Assembly (NCBI GenBank): GCA_900473795.1
Contig: UCMT01000051.1
Coordinates: 1 to 64,000 of the forward strand
DNA: 64,000 bases
Reading direction: 5' to 3'
Origin: Hyphomicrobiales bacterium
Lineage (GTDB): Bacteria; Pseudomonadota; Alphaproteobacteria; Rhizobiales; Rhizobiaceae
Below are positions 62,006 through 64,000 of the stretch, piece by piece. A model generated the notes under the pieces. It was not told the origin of the DNA. It saw only the letters and a list, made by a program, of their open reading frames with translations, and did not search any database. Position 1 is the first letter of the stretch. The number at the start of each line of letters is the position of its first letter. Made by a program: the position numbers and the translations under genes.

Positions 62006-62285
62006 GGCGCCCCCAAACCTGTCGGCCGACGTTTGACCGTCGCAGCGGACGATTCTTCGGATGGAACGCGCTCCCAGAGCGCATCTGAAGGGCGCGCGAG
62101 GTCTCGATGTGGAAGATAGGGTCCTGGCGTTGCGATTTTCACGCTGCCTCCTGTCACTGCGTACCTGGGGAGGTCTGATGTCTTTGCCTTCGCCACGCCG
62201 TCACGAGGCGAGGCACGTTCCAATAAAGTCATTCCCCTCATGGCCGACACGGCACGGTTACACTGCCGGACATCATCGAACGGAC

Positions 62286-63032
62286 TCAGCTCTCAATCAT
62301 CGGCTGCCCGCTGCCATGAAGATTGCGGAACCTTGCTGCAGCCTCTGTCCTGTTGTGCACACCCAGCTTCCGAATGATGTGGTGCAGATGGATCTTGACG
62401 GTATGCTCGGATAGCCCGCATTCGACAGCTATCAGCTTGTTCTGAAGACCGTGAGAAACCATCCCGAGTATCTGCGATTCCCGTGCCGTGAGTTCGGCCA
62501 GATTGTTCGTTCGAGCCGGAGGAACCTGAATGGCGCCATTATGTGCTACCAACGCGCCCTGATCGCGCAACATTGTCTTGATCAGCGGTCTAGGGGGAAA
62601 ATACTCCCCGCCGCAAAGCATCAGACGGACGACCGACAGCCACACATCGAGCCTGAGGTCCATTGGCAGAACGCTGCGAACGAGCGGAGACGCTGCGATT
62701 TCGCTCAGAGGCGTGACATCGACCTGGTCGTAAGGCTCAATCAAGGCGGTAAGAGCGTGCGGATGCATGCGCAAAAGTTCGGCTGACGAGGATTCCGCGT
62801 CCTTCATCAGCGCTATGTCGACCAGGATGAGTGCCACGGGATGAGAAAAAGTCATGCAGGCAGCGGCAACGTGCTCGACTTGCTCGATCCGGATCCAGGG
62901 GAATTCCCGTTCAATGGCGTCGATCAATCGTTCCGACACACTTCCGCTGTTCGTCAGAAGCAAAATGACGCGTTGCGGCTCAAGCCGCCTTCTGGCGCCT
63001 GCGGCGTCATACGCATTCCCGTCCAGCAGCAT
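62286..63032 (-). CDS. LuxR-type regulator with degenerate receiver domain
   Basis: The 248-residue protein ends in a LuxR helix-turn-helix (LTARESQILGMVSHGLQNKL and LSEHTVKIHLHHIIRKLGV). The N-terminal half has receiver-like secondary structure with an Asp in ALILVDIALMKD, but the acidic pair of a true receiver is missing from the first strand (VILLLTNSGSV). It may therefore act without phosphorylation. It is divergent from an ExoF-like export gene, with a perfect 13-base inverted repeat between them, so it probably controls polysaccharide production. Confidence 0.87.
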   Translation of the reverse strand: MLLDGNAYDAAGARRRLEPQRVILLLTNSGSVSERLIDAIEREFPWIRIEQVEHVAAACMTFSHPVALILVDIALMKDAESSSAELLRMHPHALTALIEPYDQVDVTPLSEIAASPLVRSVLPMDLRLDVWLSVVRLMLCGGEYFPPRPLIKTMLRDQGALVAHNGAIQVPPARTNNLAELTARESQILGMVSHGLQNKLIAVECGLSEHTVKIHLHHIIRKLGVHNRTEAAARFRNLHGSGQPMIES

Positions 63033-63591
63033 ATCCGTTACCTATCCGCATTTTGCATAGATCCTTTTACCGGCTGATTTCAGGATGTAGGCAAAAATCC
63101 AAACTGTTGGAGCGATTCCTGGCATGTCCGCAAAGACACAGGGACGCAGTCAAACCAGTCTCTGCGTGCCACAGCAGCAGCGAACTGCATTCCGCACGCC
63201 CACTCGCTGGACTTTAGCCCAGCTCGCAGACAATCGCGACGGCGCAAAAGGGCTGAGGCAGGGGGCGACGCTCGATAAACAAGGAAATGTTAAAAGGGTC
63301 TCGCTCATCCAAACGGGCTAGGCGGGGCAGTATCTGAGGTCCTGCCGGAGGTATGGCCGCACCTCTTCTCCTACTCGTCCCTTGTCGGCATCCGCCGTTA
63401 GATCAGTTGGACTAAACCGATATCCACCTCGGTTTAGTCCACGTACACGGCGCATCCGATTCTCAGCAATATTGATGAAGCGGAACCTCCGCTCTTCCCC
63501 TTCTCAATCCGCGCTCAATTGGCACACTGGGCATTGATTTTTGCCTCCGAGTCACGGGGCGCTTTTGGTTTTTGCAGCATGGAGAAAGACC
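63033..63591. other. intergenic region upstream of the exopolysaccharide gene
   Basis: The 559-base gap lies between the divergent LuxR-type regulator and the ExoF-like gene. It holds the 13-base inverted repeat at 63408-63441. An open frame at 63124-63321 has poor codon composition and no ribosome site. No RNA gene is recognised. Confidence 0.55.
63408..63441. promoter_or_regulatory. perfect 13-base inverted repeat, candidate operator
   Basis: TGGACTAAACCGA (63408-63420) and TCGGTTTAGTCCA (63429-63441) are exact complements separated by eight bases. It lies about 150 bases before the ExoF-like gene and beside the LuxR-type regulator. It may be a regulator binding site or, if transcribed, a strong hairpin. 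Confidence 0.65.
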
Positions 63592-64000
63592 TTGAAAGTA
63601 CCTTTCCGGCCTCACTGTGGACCGCTTCATGCGGCGTTGATTGCAGCAGCGATCAGCGTTTTGGGCGGCATGTCGACATCGGCCCTGGCCGATAGCTCTC
63701 AACTTGCCCCGCAGACCAAAATTCGATTGACGATCGTCCAGTGGATGCCCACCAAAGGCGTTTACGAAAAATGGGATTCGATCGGCGGCGAGTTCCTGAT
63801 TTCGGATGCGAAAACGGTATCGCTCCCCGTTATCGGCACGGTGCCCGTGGGCAATCTCGACACCGTCGAACTGGCTACAGAAATTTCCAGGGAGTTAAAA
63901 GCCAAAATAGGATTGGTCGAAACACCGCACGTCACTGTCGAAATTCTCGAATATCAACCGATCTATGTCGTCGGCGATGTAAACAAGCCGGGAGAGTACA
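63592..64000 (+). CDS. polysaccharide export protein, ExoF/Wza-like (partial, cut by window end)
   Basis: The frame is open from the TTG at 63592 to the window end (136 codons). GGAG lies seven bases upstream. A signal peptide (LHAALIAAAISVLGGMSTSALA) is followed by a Poly_export-type domain. KIRLTIVQWMP, VSLPVIGTVPVGNL and EIRELKAKI-like ISRELKAKIGLVE precede the start of an SLBB domain, IYVVGDVNKPGEY. ExoF of Sinorhizobium is an outer-membrane-linked export protein of succinoglycan synthesis. The rest of the gene, and probably a polysaccharide cluster, lies beyond the window. Confidence 0.85.
   Translation, partial: MKVPFRPHCGPLHAALIAAAISVLGGMSTSALADSSQLAPQTKIRLTIVQWMPTKGVYEKWDSIGGEFLISDAKTVSLPVIGTVPVGNLDTVELATEISRELKAKIGLVETPHVTVEILEYQPIYVVGDVNKPGEY

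Noticed and set aside
63124-63321. 65-codon plus-strand frame upstream of the ExoF-like gene
   Set aside because: No ribosome site and no sensible composition; the segment is better read as a regulatory region.
63463-63702. 79-codon minus-strand frame over the start of the ExoF-like gene
   Set aside because: It is antisense to the signal peptide of a recognisable export protein and has no motif.
1-64000. tRNA, rRNA, CRISPR arrays, prophage or insertion sequences
   Set aside because: I looked for cloverleaf-like segments, regularly spaced repeats, integrases and transposases and found none that I could support by eye.

Overview
The window is high-GC chromosomal DNA of an alphaproteobacterium, most likely a member of the Rhizobiaceae (Rhizobium, Ensifer or Agrobacterium type). 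The evidence is the set of family-typical small proteins (DUF6481, DUF6074, DUF2934), GGAAC-N16/17-CGTT promoters of the alphaproteobacterial general stress sigma factor EcfG, a rhizobial-style intergenic repeat, and an ExoF-like polysaccharide export gene at the right edge. I see no tRNA, rRNA, CRISPR array, prophage or intact insertion sequence.

Bases 1-16000 form one large catabolic region. An APC-type permease is divergent from an IclR regulator. The regulator starts a tightly coupled operon: a Tm-1-like protein, a HAD hydrolase, two class III PLP enzymes and an APH-type kinase. The second PLP enzyme resembles the amino-alcohol-phosphate phospho-lyases (AGXT2L family), so kinase plus lyase looks like an amino-alcohol phosphorylation and elimination route. 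Beside it, under a divergent HpaR repressor and a nested palindrome, lies a homoprotocatechuate meta-cleavage operon (hpaF, E, D, an aromatic amino acid decarboxylase, a FAH-family decarboxylase/isomerase, hpaH, hpaI). It leads to pyruvate and succinic semialdehyde. Together they suggest breakdown of an aromatic amine or amino acid, possibly a beta-hydroxylated one.

Bases 16000-32500 hold an RND efflux pair, a frameshifted AbrB-type antitoxin, a COQ7-like diiron protein, a D-2-hydroxyacid dehydrogenase, an ADP-ribosylglycohydrolase, gamma-glutamyltransferase, an mhqO/mhqD-like quinone detoxification pair, cspA with a long leader, a degraded mazEF locus and a large MscS channel.

Bases 32500-49000 hold a single-domain response regulator, a glycogen synthase away from other glg genes, small stress proteins and a spermidine-synthase-like protein. 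Next comes a compact three-gene cassette (N-formylglutamate amidohydrolase-like, MATCAP/DUF1704-like metalloprotease, glutathione-synthetase-like ATP-grasp) with a TetR regulator upstream. It is followed by a chemoreceptor, a TPR adenylate cyclase, YHS and ankyrin periplasmic proteins, and nicotinate phosphoribosyltransferase.

Bases 49000-64000 hold an RTX protein, an EcfG-promoted small protein and the starvation operon prkA-yeaH-spoVR, which also has an EcfG-type promoter. Then come a transglutaminase-like cysteine protease, a NarL-type two-component system flanked by two Gly/Asn-rich secreted proteins, a LuxR-type regulator with a degenerate receiver, and the start of an ExoF-like export gene. 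A recurrent theme of the right half is stress and starvation survival.
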